A DNA stretch of 64,000 nucleotides, from positions 1,054,001-1,118,000 of the forward strand of contig OY969693.1 in the NCBI GenBank assembly GCA_963701995.1, in the 5' to 3' direction. Source of the stretch: Methanoflorens sp963701995. GTDB taxonomy: Archaea; Halobacteriota; Bog-38; Methanoflorentales; Methanoflorentaceae. The notes beneath the pieces are model-generated. The model did not search any database and had not been told where the DNA came from. It saw nothing but the letters and a program-made list of their open reading frames with translations. Shown here in pieces: positions 41,930 through 50,394 of the stretch. Position numbers and translations under genes: made by a program. Positions within the stretch are counted from its first letter, which is position 1; each line of letters starts with the position of its first letter.

Positions 41930-43874
41930 CTAACTGTTCTTCACCTTGTATATAGTAACCATAGGATTTGAATACACGCTCTGAAAATAGTTGGTATCTT
42001 TGAGAGTGGTAGCAATCTCATACGATTGTTCGCGCGAACCCACAAAAACGTACGACACGTTGTGCTGCATAAGGCTGAGACTTAGGGATTCGGGGCTGCG
42101 CTCGTTCATGAGTGCGTCTATCTCTGTCTGTAAATCGATGCCGTGGTACTGAATCGTATAGATGGAGCCAGCAAAAACCACCCTTCGTCCGGTTTCTATT
42201 GGAATGCGCGGAAAAGTGGACGGCGCTTCGAGAAAGATTGCGTCTTTGGGGGTATTTCCTTTTATCCACTGCAAAGCTTGTACTTCAGCGGGTGAAGCGA
42301 GAACATATGACCCGTTGTTATAAAAGTCCCAAAGCAGATACGACGTGGGAATCGCAAGAAGAAGTGCAGCCACAATGGCGAGTACTTTAAGAGATATCTT
42401 TGCTGACGAAAAGCGTGCGGCTGTCAATCCAGCTACCACGGTCGAAATATAGTAGCTGGCAAAAAGAGCGACTGGAAGCCACAAGTACACCAAGAACCGG
42501 TAGCTGTTATTAGTGAGCGGAAGGGCGATGAAATTCATGGCTACTACGGCGGAAAAAGCGAAAAGCAGGAGCGGTTTGCTTGCTTCATTGTTCAGCGACC
42601 GATAAGCTCCGGCACACGCAAGAATTGCGACAAGGCCGAACACGAGGAAAATAAAAAACAGTGAATAAGTTGAAAACGCCACTGTAACTTGGGCTGGTCC
42701 CCTGATAAGCAAGAATAGAAGCGGCGACGCGAGAGCACCTCCGACTGCGAGAGCGCCCGCGTGATACTGCGCGCACGTAACTTGTCTTCTTGCATATTTG
42801 TAAACCACGTAGAGGCCAACTGCCACATACAATGGGAACGCAGTTGTCAGATGATAATATGGCAGCACGCCCAGCGTGAGCCCAAGAAGCAACAAGTTTC
42901 GTGCTTTAAGTTCCTTCATCAGCGTCACCCATAAAGAGAACGCAAGTGCGAGAATTACCAAAGCAAATGTTTGTGTTTGTGGCAGCAAATAGTACAGCAG
43001 AGTCTGATCATATTTAACAGCCGCAGCGTCGGTAAATTGATAAATCAGGTAGGGAAAAACATCGCTCGGCCTTTGAGCGAGGATTAAGATCCAGGCGAGC
43101 CCCCCACCGACCGTGTACATTATCATAGCGATTAAGGCAGTCGCGTTATTGAACGTCCTTCTACACAGCACGTAGATGTTTATTGAAAGGGCAAAGAAGA
43201 GAAGTGGAACTGTGATCTTGAAGATCGTCAGGGAAGTAATACCGGTCACAACGCTCAGTGTCCCGACGTAGACGTGCATGAAAAAATCATAAACCACATA
43301 GTGTGATGGGAGATACGGGTCTTCCGGCGGCACGTGCGGAGATTCAACGAATCGTGCTATAATGGAAAGGTGGAAGTTCAGGTCGCTCGCTTCCGTGGGA
43401 TTCATCACCAGTCCTTCATCGCTAACGACTGGTGATTTAGAGAGGGGTACGCTGACTACTAGCGCGAGGACAACCGCAAGCAGAATGGGAAGCGCGACAA
43501 ACACCAACTTGTGACTCTGCCTGTCTGTCGTGTTGTTAGCCTCGGGCGGTTTTGCGCTATTTCTTTGAAAAACAAATGACAATATCGAGACTATGATGAG
43601 TGCGAGCCCAATGGATGCTCCAGTCATAGCGACGCCGACGCCTGCAAGATACAGGACCTGTCGCCGCGGTCGGCAGTAGCACGAGCGTTAGAGAAATGGA
43701 GTAACTTATGCCCTCTAAAATGCCTATCTGCTTGCCGGCTTTGTAAAGCACGTAGAAACCCAGACCAGGCAGGACAAAGAGTAATGGAAGCGAAAAAGAC
43801 TGTAAAGGGAGCAGCAGGAGCACCCCGGTTGCTGCCGTCCAGCACTGATATGGAATGAGCTGTGGCCTTGTCAT
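41930..43874 (-). CDS. Large membrane protein, probable GT-C-type glycosyltransferase, frameshifted
   Basis: The N-terminal part (43874 to about 43657, MTRPQLIPY to LTLVLLPTAAT) is in one frame and the rest (VLYLAGVGVAMTGASIG onwards) in another; deleting one G of the pair at 43657-43658 (complement CC) joins them into about 647 residues. The joined protein has a short LPG membrane module, about ten further membrane segments, and an extracytoplasmic C-terminal domain of some 130 residues (VQALQWIKGNTPKDAIF to VSYVFVGSREQS). This layout matches membrane glycosyltransferases of the PMT/DUF6541 kind. Whether the shift is a sequencing error or real cannot be told. Confidence 0.7.
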
Positions 43875-43881
43875 GGTACAG

Positions 43882-45012
43882 TTACGTTTGTGGACTCCTC
43901 TCAATGGCTCTTCCGATGCGGGCGTCGAGGAACTGCAGGACCGCAAATGCTCCAATTCCGCCTACGATAATCAACGACTCAACAAAGAAGGTCAGAAATC
44001 TGTCCATGAATATATTAATTCCAAGTAAATCGTTCTTTGTGAGCAAGAGGGTAGCTATGACCCACGAGTACAACAAGAACCGCTTGTCGACCTTGTTTCT
44101 TTCAAGCCAGACAAGCCCGATCGCGGTAAAAGGAAGAACAAGCAGGCCAGCTCGATCCAAGAATCCCACCCTAAACTCGCTCGCCAAAAAATCAACCGGA
44201 GTGCCTTCGTGATATTTGACTTGCGATAGCCCTAAAATGCTTAAGGTATGCAAGGAGTAGACTTGCCACAATCCATAGACTGCAATCGCTGCAACGAGGG
44301 GGACAATTGCCTTAAGAAACTCGTTTCTGCTTTTGATCTGCGTGAGGGCGTACACTACCAAAACGAGGGCTAGGATTAGAAGCGTGATTTGATGCGTCAA
44401 CGCCGTTACTGCCGCTGCGATGACGGAGAGCGCTACGTATCCGTTGAACTGAAAAGGCCCTTCCATTCTGTTTTTCAGAATAAAAAAGAGAGTCAGCGGA
44501 AACATAAGGAGCCCAAGGAGCTCTGGCAGTGCCCGAATCGTGAAGATCGTCATTTCCGGCGACAGCGTGAGGAAGAATAGAGCGCAAACGGCTGCGCTCG
44601 CTCCTACAAGCTGCTTCGAGAATGCATAAATAACCCCAAATACGGCGATCGACAGCGCGATTGTCATCAGCCCCGACATCACCATCGGATTTATTCCGGA
44701 AAACGCCGACTGCGACGCTATGAGCAGGCGATATGCTGGAACGTAAAAGTTCGGAAAGCCTCCGTTGTATGAGAGCTCCTGTGTCGGGTAGTGCCCCGAT
44801 TCCAGCGTCAACCGTTCTATTCCCACGTGATACAAGGTGTTTCCGTACGTAGGTATCACGTAGCCTCCCAGGATATTGAGACGGTAACTCACAAACAAGA
44901 TGAATAGAGCGACAATGACGACGTATCGGAGAACGGTCGCGGCGTCAAGCGATGTCAAACGTTCGCGAATTTTTGCTTTGTTAAGCCACTTGATAGATTC
45001 GAACATCCTCAT
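43882..45012 (-). CDS. Polytopic membrane protein, glycosyltransferase-like core
   Basis: About 376 residues and ten or more membrane segments, with an extracytoplasmic loop after the first (YGNTLYHVGIERLTLESGHYPTQ) that contains conserved H and E residues like those of GT-C enzymes. It resembles the membrane half of the protein at 41.9 kb but lacks a soluble C-terminal domain. That domain is encoded separately by the gene upstream, whose end overlaps this start by 32 bases. The ATG at 45012 is chosen; another ATG follows two codons later. Confidence 0.7.
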   Translation of the reverse strand: MRMFESIKWLNKAKIRERLTSLDAATVLRYVVIVALFILFVSYRLNILGGYVIPTYGNTLYHVGIERLTLESGHYPTQELSYNGGFPNFYVPAYRLLIASQSAFSGINPMVMSGLMTIALSIAVFGVIYAFSKQLVGASAAVCALFFLTLSPEMTIFTIRALPELLGLLMFPLTLFFILKNRMEGPFQFNGYVALSVIAAAVTALTHQITLLILALVLVVYALTQIKSRNEFLKAIVPLVAAIAVYGLWQVYSLHTLSILGLSQVKYHEGTPVDFLASEFRVGFLDRAGLLVLPFTAIGLVWLERNKVDKRFLLYSWVIATLLLTKNDLLGINIFMDRFLTFFVESLIIVGGIGAFAVLQFLDARIGRAIERSPQT

Positions 45013-45481
45013 TTGAGTATTTGAGCTTGAAGTAATCGCTGTTATCAAATTTCGTCGCGTTAACCGATATCCAACCAAATCCGCAGAAGACTTGTCTGTT
45101 GAGCGGAACGAAAACATAGCTCAAGTTGTATTGTTTGCATAAAGCGTAAGCCTCGCTCGCGATGGGCGTTTGGTAGATCTGCTGCGAGGCATTCATGTTT
45201 GAGATGGGATCTGGCGCGTTGGCCCAGTCGCCACCCACAACAGGAACGCGGGTGGTCATCCCCATTATTAGCTCTCCGCCGAAGATATCCGCCTGGAAAT
45301 GATCTGTAGGTTGAGTGTTAGCATTGATCCACGAGGTAGAGTTGAGCTCTCCTTTGGTCACAACGGGATCGAGCCAGGGACCACTCTGCTTCTGCACGCT
45401 TGCCATGCCATAGGTGGCCGTTGACAGGAGTACGATCACCAAAAACGAGATTCGAATCAGATTTCGTGCCAAGCGGACCAT
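44981..45481 (-). CDS. Exported domain resembling the soluble part of GT-C-like proteins
   Basis: The 166 residues begin with a signal peptide or membrane anchor (LIRISFLVIVLLSTATYG). A soluble domain follows with STSWINANTQPTDHFQAD, RVPVVGGDWAN and YNLSYVFVPLNRQ, ending DVRIYQVA. The order W-I-x-x-N-T, then LSYVFV, then an YxV end matches the C-terminal extracytoplasmic domain of the protein at 41.9 kb. It has GAGGG just before the ATG and is coupled to the membrane core gene downstream. Confidence 0.65.
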   Translation of the reverse strand: MVRLARNLIRISFLVIVLLSTATYGMASVQKQSGPWLDPVVTKGELNSTSWINANTQPTDHFQADIFGGELIMGMTTRVPVVGGDWANAPDPISNMNASQQIYQTPIASEAYALCKQYNLSYVFVPLNRQVFCGFGWISVNATKFDNSDYFKLKYSNEDVRIYQVA

Positions 45482-45517
45482 GAACCCTCATTTGTATGTA
45501 TCTCTACTATTAAGTTC

Positions 45518-45679
45518 TTACACTGTGCGAGACCTACCGTCGGTGCCGTCGGAAAACATCGCCCACAGAACCGAGCGGCCAGCTAGAGTTTTTTGAAACG
45601 GTAAGATGCATTCCGCCGCTAGCCTAATTTGATTGCCGATATTCTTGTCAGCCAGCCCATCAATTTGGGCAGCAGCCAC
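45518..45679 (-). CDS. Possible small protein downstream of secG
   Basis: This open frame of 53 codons from a GTG at 45679 reads like protein (QIDGLADKNIGNQIRLAAE, then LAGRSVLWAMFSDGT). In a neighbouring frame the bases just upstream also look coding (QFFAAPEIEAAMR), so a longer gene broken by a frameshift is possible. No family is recognised and there is no good ribosome-binding site. Confidence 0.3.
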   Translation of the reverse strand: MAAAQIDGLADKNIGNQIRLAAECILPFQKTLAGRSVLWAMFSDGTDGRSRTV

Positions 45680-45740
45680 ATCTAGCAGCGCATCGCGGCC
45701 TCAATTTCTGGCGCGGCAAAAAATTGCGTTGCCGACCTCG

Positions 45741-45911
45741 CTACCGAGCAACCATGAAATTCAACGCCAGTATGATTGCTGCCGAGAGGACGCACGCGAC
45801 GAGGATTGAGCGAGGGTTGATGTGTATGGCGTTCTTATCCTCTGATTCGTAGTATCGCACCAAACCAGCGCTTGACATAGGTCCAGCTGTTTGGCGCTTC
45901 CCTTTCGCCAT
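45741..45911 (-). CDS. secG: Preprotein translocase subunit SecG (Sec61-beta)
   Basis: This small gene gives a 56-residue protein: a basic cytoplasmic part (MAKGKRQTAGPMSSAGLVRYYESED), the typical archaeal HINPRSIL, then one membrane helix (VACVLSAAIILALNFMV) and the stop. It is the beta subunit of the SecYEG/Sec61 channel. A TATA box 27 bases upstream gives a leaderless transcript. It is divergent from the amidohydrolase gene. SecY and SecE are not in the window. Confidence 0.92.
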   Translation of the reverse strand: MAKGKRQTAGPMSSAGLVRYYESEDKNAIHINPRSILVACVLSAAIILALNFMVAR

Positions 45912-45934
45912 AGTTTCAAATACAGTTTGCTATG

Positions 45935-45941
45935 ATTTATA
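45935..45941 (-). promoter_or_regulatory. TATA box of secG
   Basis: The minus strand reads GTATAAAT, centred 27 bases before the ATG at 45911. The divergent amidohydrolase ATG is at 45949, only ten bases away, so its promoter must overlap secG. Confidence 0.6.
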
Positions 45942-45948
45942 CGTTGCT

Positions 45949-47049
45949 ATGGACTACGTCGTCGGTGGAAGGATTCTAAACGGCAGCGATTTTGAAGTGA
46001 TAACGGGCTACGTCCACGTTGAATCAGGCAGAATCGCCGAAATAGAAGAGCGGTCAAATGTTAAGCCAGATAACTGCAGGGCAAGCGGAATCATCATGCC
46101 TGCTTTGATCAACGCGCATACCCATCTTGGAGATTCTGTAATCAAAGACGTGCCTTTCGGTAGCTTAGATACTCTCGTAAAACCTCCTCACGGGTTGAAG
46201 CACCGCGCACTACGCGACGCAGCACCGAAAGCCTTGATCGAAGCGATGCGGAAGTCACTTCTAGACGCTCTAGCGAGTGGGACGACCGCGCTTGCCGATT
46301 TCAGGGAGGGGGGTGCCGTTGGCGCTAACGCGCTGAAAACTGCAATCAACTCAGTGAAAAAAGTGCAGGTGATGATTCTTGGTCGGCCAAATAACGGACG
46401 GGATTATATAGTAGAAGATGAAATTGATACTATTCTCGATATCGCGCACGGCCTTGGGATAAGCGGAAGTCGCGATGTCAGCAGTTCATCACTCAGAGCA
46501 ATGATCGACAAGGCACGAACACGCGGCAAGTTTGTTGCCATTCACGCAGGCGAAAAAGATGATTCTGATATTGATTCCGCGATCGCTTTGAATCCCGATT
46601 GTCTCATTCATATGACCTATGCATCTAAGCACCAGATTGAAAGCGGCATTCCCATCGTGGTGTGTCCTAGGTCAAACCTAGTTACTGGCGTCGGATTGTC
46701 TTTTCTGCACCCACCAATAGCTCAAATGCTGCAGACGACCACCGTTGGGCTCGGCACGGACAACGTGATGTTTAACTCACTCAACATGTTTGCAGAAATG
46801 GAGTTCACCTCAAAAGCGTTTTTGCACGACGACCACAAAGTGCTCGAAATGGCAACGCTAAACAATGCTAGGATAATGGGGGTTGCTAACGAAATCGGCT
46901 CTATTGATCTTGGCAAAAAAGCTAGTCTCCTAGTCCTCAACGACCGATCAAATAACCTGTTCGGGACCAAGAACATCATAAGTAGCGTGGTTAGAAGAGC
47001 TCGTCCCGATGACATCGCTCTTCTCACTCACGGAGGGCGAGGTGCTTAA
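45949..47049 (+). CDS. Amidohydrolase (cytosine deaminase/chlorohydrolase-like)
   Basis: This metal-dependent hydrolase of 366 residues has a TIM barrel. Ligands are visible in NAHTHLGDS (H-x-H), FVAIHAGEKDD, a later histidine in CLIHMTYA, and the aspartate in GLGTDNVMF. The overall pattern is that of COG0402 deaminases acting on N-heterocycles or related substrates; the true substrate is unknown. The CBS protein gene follows 166 bases downstream. Confidence 0.82.
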   Translation: MDYVVGGRILNGSDFEVITGYVHVESGRIAEIEERSNVKPDNCRASGIIMPALINAHTHLGDSVIKDVPFGSLDTLVKPPHGLKHRALRDAAPKALIEAMRKSLLDALASGTTALADFREGGAVGANALKTAINSVKKVQVMILGRPNNGRDYIVEDEIDTILDIAHGLGISGSRDVSSSSLRAMIDKARTRGKFVAIHAGEKDDSDIDSAIALNPDCLIHMTYASKHQIESGIPIVVCPRSNLVTGVGLSFLHPPIAQMLQTTTVGLGTDNVMFNSLNMFAEMEFTSKAFLHDDHKVLEMATLNNARIMGVANEIGSIDLGKKASLLVLNDRSNNLFGTKNIISSVVRRARPDDIALLTHGGRGA

Positions 47050-47070
47050 ACGTGAGCTTCGACAACTAGA

Positions 47071-47097
47071 GCCTGCGAGGCTTCGCGGCCAGCAGGC
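47071..47097 (+). terminator. Hairpin after the amidohydrolase gene
   Basis: GCCTGC (47071-47076) pairs with GCAGGC (47092-47097), and inside it GGC-TTCG-type bases extend the stem. It begins 21 bases after the stop codon. There is no T run, so intrinsic termination is uncertain; an mRNA end structure is also possible. Confidence 0.35.
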
Positions 47098-47215
47098 AAC
47101 ACGCACGTGCTCAGATTGGTCGGCGCTGCAAATGGGTATCTATACTTCCGATTTCAAAGCTGTGCGCTGGCGACCCGTCGGCACGGAACTGCGCCGCGGG
47201 TACTGAGGCTCCAAG

Positions 47216-48052
47216 ATGATAAAAGTCGAAGATGTGATGACGAGGGAAGTCGTCTTCGTTGAGGTTCCAGGATCGCGAGATACGGCTCTCAAAGTTATGA
47301 AGGACAAAGGGATAACAAGCTTACCTGTTGTGAAGAATCACAAGCTTGTTGGCATAGTCACGAGAGGAGACATATTTCGAAACCCTGAGGAGGACCAAAT
47401 AGCACTTCTCATGACAAGACAGCCCGTTTTTGTGTCTCCGAACGCGACCATCGACGATGCGGCGCGGATTCTCGTAGAAAATATCATCAGGCGGATGCCA
47501 GTTGTGGATGACTCGGAACTCGTCGGTTTCATTACGGTAACGGATATCGTAAGCGCGATAGCGGATATGGATATTGGGGCACCCGTTGATGACTATATCA
47601 TTCGCGAAATAGTCGCAGTTTGGGAAATGACGCCGGTTGATGTTGTAGGCGAAATCATGAAACTTGCAAATGCCGACGCGAGCCCAGTGCTTGATTCGGC
47701 AAACAGGGTTGTTGGCATCGTTACGGAAAGCGCCCTTTTGAAAGCCAGCAAAATCGAAGATACAATCGAAAAGGCGGATCTATCCGCCGGCTCGGATGAG
47801 GACGCGTGGACCTGGGAAGCGGTCAGGGACACGATGAGTCTGTACTATGGTGTTTCAAGAGTAGAGCTTCCGAGCGTGCCGGTAAAGGATATAATGATGG
47901 CCGAATACGAATCAATTTATCACAAAACAGGAATAAGCGAATGCGCGAGACAAATGCGGCGTTTCGACGTCGAGCTTTTACCCGTTATCACCGCAGACGA
48001 AAAACTTGAAGGGATCATAAAGGATTCAGACCTCGTCAAAGTCTTGCTTTAA
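47216..48052 (+). CDS. Four-CBS-domain protein
   Basis: The 278 residues form two Bateman modules, each of two CBS motifs: VEDVMTREVVFVEVPGS and LLMTRQPVFVSPNAT in the first, a degenerate third domain, and VKDIMMAEYESIYHKTG in the last. Such proteins bind adenine nucleotides or SAM and usually act as regulators. No catalytic domain is attached. The partner is unknown. Confidence 0.88.
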   Translation: MIKVEDVMTREVVFVEVPGSRDTALKVMKDKGITSLPVVKNHKLVGIVTRGDIFRNPEEDQIALLMTRQPVFVSPNATIDDAARILVENIIRRMPVVDDSELVGFITVTDIVSAIADMDIGAPVDDYIIREIVAVWEMTPVDVVGEIMKLANADASPVLDSANRVVGIVTESALLKASKIEDTIEKADLSAGSDEDAWTWEAVRDTMSLYYGVSRVELPSVPVKDIMMAEYESIYHKTGISECARQMRRFDVELLPVITADEKLEGIIKDSDLVKVLL

Positions 48053-48245
48053 ACGGGGTGGTGCGGTCAATCGCCTGCTTTAAAAAGTTAAGCCTTTAAA
48101 CGGCAAGAACACCGACCCGGCTTTTTTTAGATAGTGGGTGGTTTCCGCCTCCGTCGTTGTAATTCCACGCGACGCGGCGTGCCATACACAATCGTTAAGT
48201 CCTCGGAACAGAACGTACACGCAAAGAAGAAGGCTGATTTAGGAT

Positions 48246-49301
48246 ATGCGTCGATTCGCAGTGCTGGCACTGTCACTGAGTTGGGCATTTATTGCGCTCG
48301 TAGCATTTGCGCCACTGGCAGAAGCGACAGTGGTCATTCCACACCAAGCAACTGTCGCACAGCTCGATACGGGCGGGAACATCTTCAACCAAATTGACAG
48401 CCTATACAACAACTTCACAAAGCGATTAGAAGGCATCAATCCGTTAGCGCCGCAACAAGCTGCGGCGCCGTCTGTCAAAATCGCCGCGGTAAAAACTGCT
48501 ACTACTGGACAATCTGCCGCGACGCCACAAGTTATCGTTACGCTACAGAACGGGAAAGTCGCTCTCGATGGGGTCCGAGTTGACGTCATATATAAAGACA
48601 CGGCGGGCGCAAACGTCACCTCAGACAGCGCCGCGGTAGCGTTAAAGGTGGATGAAACGCGTTCCGTAACGTTCACGCCAAAGAGTTTGCCAGCGGGTAG
48701 TTATACGATCGGTGTGGTCGTTTATAAGAACGGCACCGATCCATCAGATCAGGCGACACCCCCCTATGATACACAGCAAAACGCGGCAACGCTCGCAATC
48801 GCAAGCCCCACCCCCGCTAGCGCAGCAGCAGGAAAAGCAGGAGATCCCGGGACGAATAACGCTGGCGATATTCTAACCTATCTCAACAGCTGGGTATACT
48901 TTGTAATCGCCATTACCGCGCTCATAACCATCGCGCTCTTTTTTGTCTTCTCGCAAAACAGGTCGGGAGAAGACCGTTACGAGGAAGATCATTTCAGAAG
49001 AGACGGCTATCCGGCTGGAGGCAGCGGCGTGTTTGATGCTCCTGCATTGCGTTATAAGCCACCGTCGGCAGACCGCTCACACGACAGCGCGTCTGACGCA
49101 GTCTCTGGACGACGGCCGTCTAGAAGGATAGAAGTGGACGCGTCTGAATGGGCGCCTGAAGACCCTGGAAGAACCAGGGCGAAAAATTCTCCTCGTTCAA
49201 CCGAGGACGTGCCGCAATTCGATGCCGAGGGGTTTGTTGTCGGCGATGTGACGTCGAAAAAGGCACTGAGGAACAAGATACGAGGAAAGAGAGGCGCTTA
49301 G
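48246..49301 (+). CDS. Membrane-anchored surface protein with a basic cytoplasmic tail
   Basis: The 351-residue protein has a signal peptide (residues 1-27, LALSLSWAFIALVAFAPLAEA) and an extracellular part with one immunoglobulin-like/CARDB-type domain (NGKVALDGVRVDVIYKD to SYTIGVVVYKNGTDP). A single membrane helix follows (FVIAITALITIALFFVF, about 220-236), then a polar, Arg/Asp-rich tail of about 110 residues predicted to be disordered (SEDRYEED-like, then a basic end KKALRNKIRGKRGA). I do not recognise a family. A TATA-like CCTTTAAACG near 48092 implies a leader of about 120 nt. Confidence 0.7.
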   Translation: MRRFAVLALSLSWAFIALVAFAPLAEATVVIPHQATVAQLDTGGNIFNQIDSLYNNFTKRLEGINPLAPQQAAAPSVKIAAVKTATTGQSAATPQVIVTLQNGKVALDGVRVDVIYKDTAGANVTSDSAAVALKVDETRSVTFTPKSLPAGSYTIGVVVYKNGTDPSDQATPPYDTQQNAATLAIASPTPASAAAGKAGDPGTNNAGDILTYLNSWVYFVIAITALITIALFFVFSQNRSGEDRYEEDHFRRDGYPAGGSGVFDAPALRYKPPSADRSHDSASDAVSGRRPSRRIEVDASEWAPEDPGRTRAKNSPRSTEDVPQFDAEGFVVGDVTSKKALRNKIRGKRGA

Positions 49302-49361
49302 CCACTTTCGTTCGGCCGAAATCATTTCTAGCCGAGTGCACGTCGTCGTGCTCCGAAAGTG

Positions 49362-50372
49362 CTACCTCCATAGCGCATCTGTGTCGAGGTTCTGTCGAAC
49401 GGTTTCTTTTATCAAGCTGATTTTGCGGCTGTCGGATGGATCAATGCGTGCTGTAAGTCTCTCTACGCGTTCGGCTGCCGCAAGCGTATCTAAGTGAACC
49501 AGGATCACGCTTACGCCGAGCTCTTGTGCTCGCGCGATCACGTGATTGGCGGGGTACAGTCCACCAGTTAGTACAAGGCACGACGTCGAAGTCGACAACG
49601 CGGCAAGCTGCAAATCGGCTCTGTCACCTCCAGTGATCACCGCCTTCGCGGGAGCCTGTCTGAAGTACTTGAGTGCAGATTCCGGCGTCATGGCCCCGAT
49701 CAGGACCTTCTCGATGAGGCGGTCCTCTCCCTCGACTATGACTTCTCCACCAAGTTCTTCGGCTATTTCGTAGCTGTGAAGGGCTTTCAACTCCTTTAAG
49801 AACGGGATTGACCCCACAATTTTTATTCCTCGCTTAATCATGTAATTTTCGAATCCAGGATCTTGTGATTGATTCAATACAACACCTTTGAGCCTGACCT
49901 TGAGCTTTTCGAGAAGGAGTTTGGTCATTGCTACCTTATCAAGCGAGTATATGTCGGTCACGAGTAAGATCTCGGTGTCGAGTTTTCGAGCAAGCTGGAC
50001 GCTTGAAATGTCGTGAATGAATCCTGTGCTAATGTCTTTCGTCCCCTCGAGCAGAACTGCCTGTTTGTCACCGCAAATGCGGTTTAAGCCGCAGATGATG
50101 TCCTCAGCTTTGATGCCTTTAAATAGATTATATGTAAAAGGCGAAAGCAACGACTCTTCTTCTAAGTTGAGCACGTTCCTCATCAGATACGCGTCCTCCT
50201 CGACCAAATTTCCGTCAATTGCAATGAGATTCTCGCGGATAGGCTTATAGAAGCCCAGTACTCCTGTAAAGTTCAAAGCAAGGCCTAAAGCGATTATAGT
50301 TTTGCCACTGCGTTCAGATACGGAACTTATAACAAGTGTCGGTACATCGCACTTAGATTCCAAGTTATCCAC
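49362..50372 (-). CDS. BioD-like P-loop protein with DRTGG domain
   Basis: The 336 residues have an N-terminal P-loop NTPase of the dethiobiotin synthetase kind (VISSVSERSGKTIIALGLA; GVVLNQS in the later part). A DRTGG domain follows (EKVLIGAMTPESALKYFRQAPAKAVITGGDRADLQLAAL). This pair of domains is the N-terminal half of some phosphate acetyltransferases, but the catalytic PTA domain is absent. It is 22 bases downstream of the ADP-forming acyl-CoA synthetase gene, so it probably regulates or assists acyl-CoA metabolism. Confidence 0.83.
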   Translation of the reverse strand: MDNLESKCDVPTLVISSVSERSGKTIIALGLALNFTGVLGFYKPIRENLIAIDGNLVEEDAYLMRNVLNLEEESLLSPFTYNLFKGIKAEDIICGLNRICGDKQAVLLEGTKDISTGFIHDISSVQLARKLDTEILLVTDIYSLDKVAMTKLLLEKLKVRLKGVVLNQSQDPGFENYMIKRGIKIVGSIPFLKELKALHSYEIAEELGGEVIVEGEDRLIEKVLIGAMTPESALKYFRQAPAKAVITGGDRADLQLAALSTSTSCLVLTGGLYPANHVIARAQELGVSVILVHLDTLAAAERVERLTARIDPSDSRKISLIKETVRQNLDTDALWR

Positions 50373-50394
50373 CTCTCAATTTTTTCGGTTAGTA

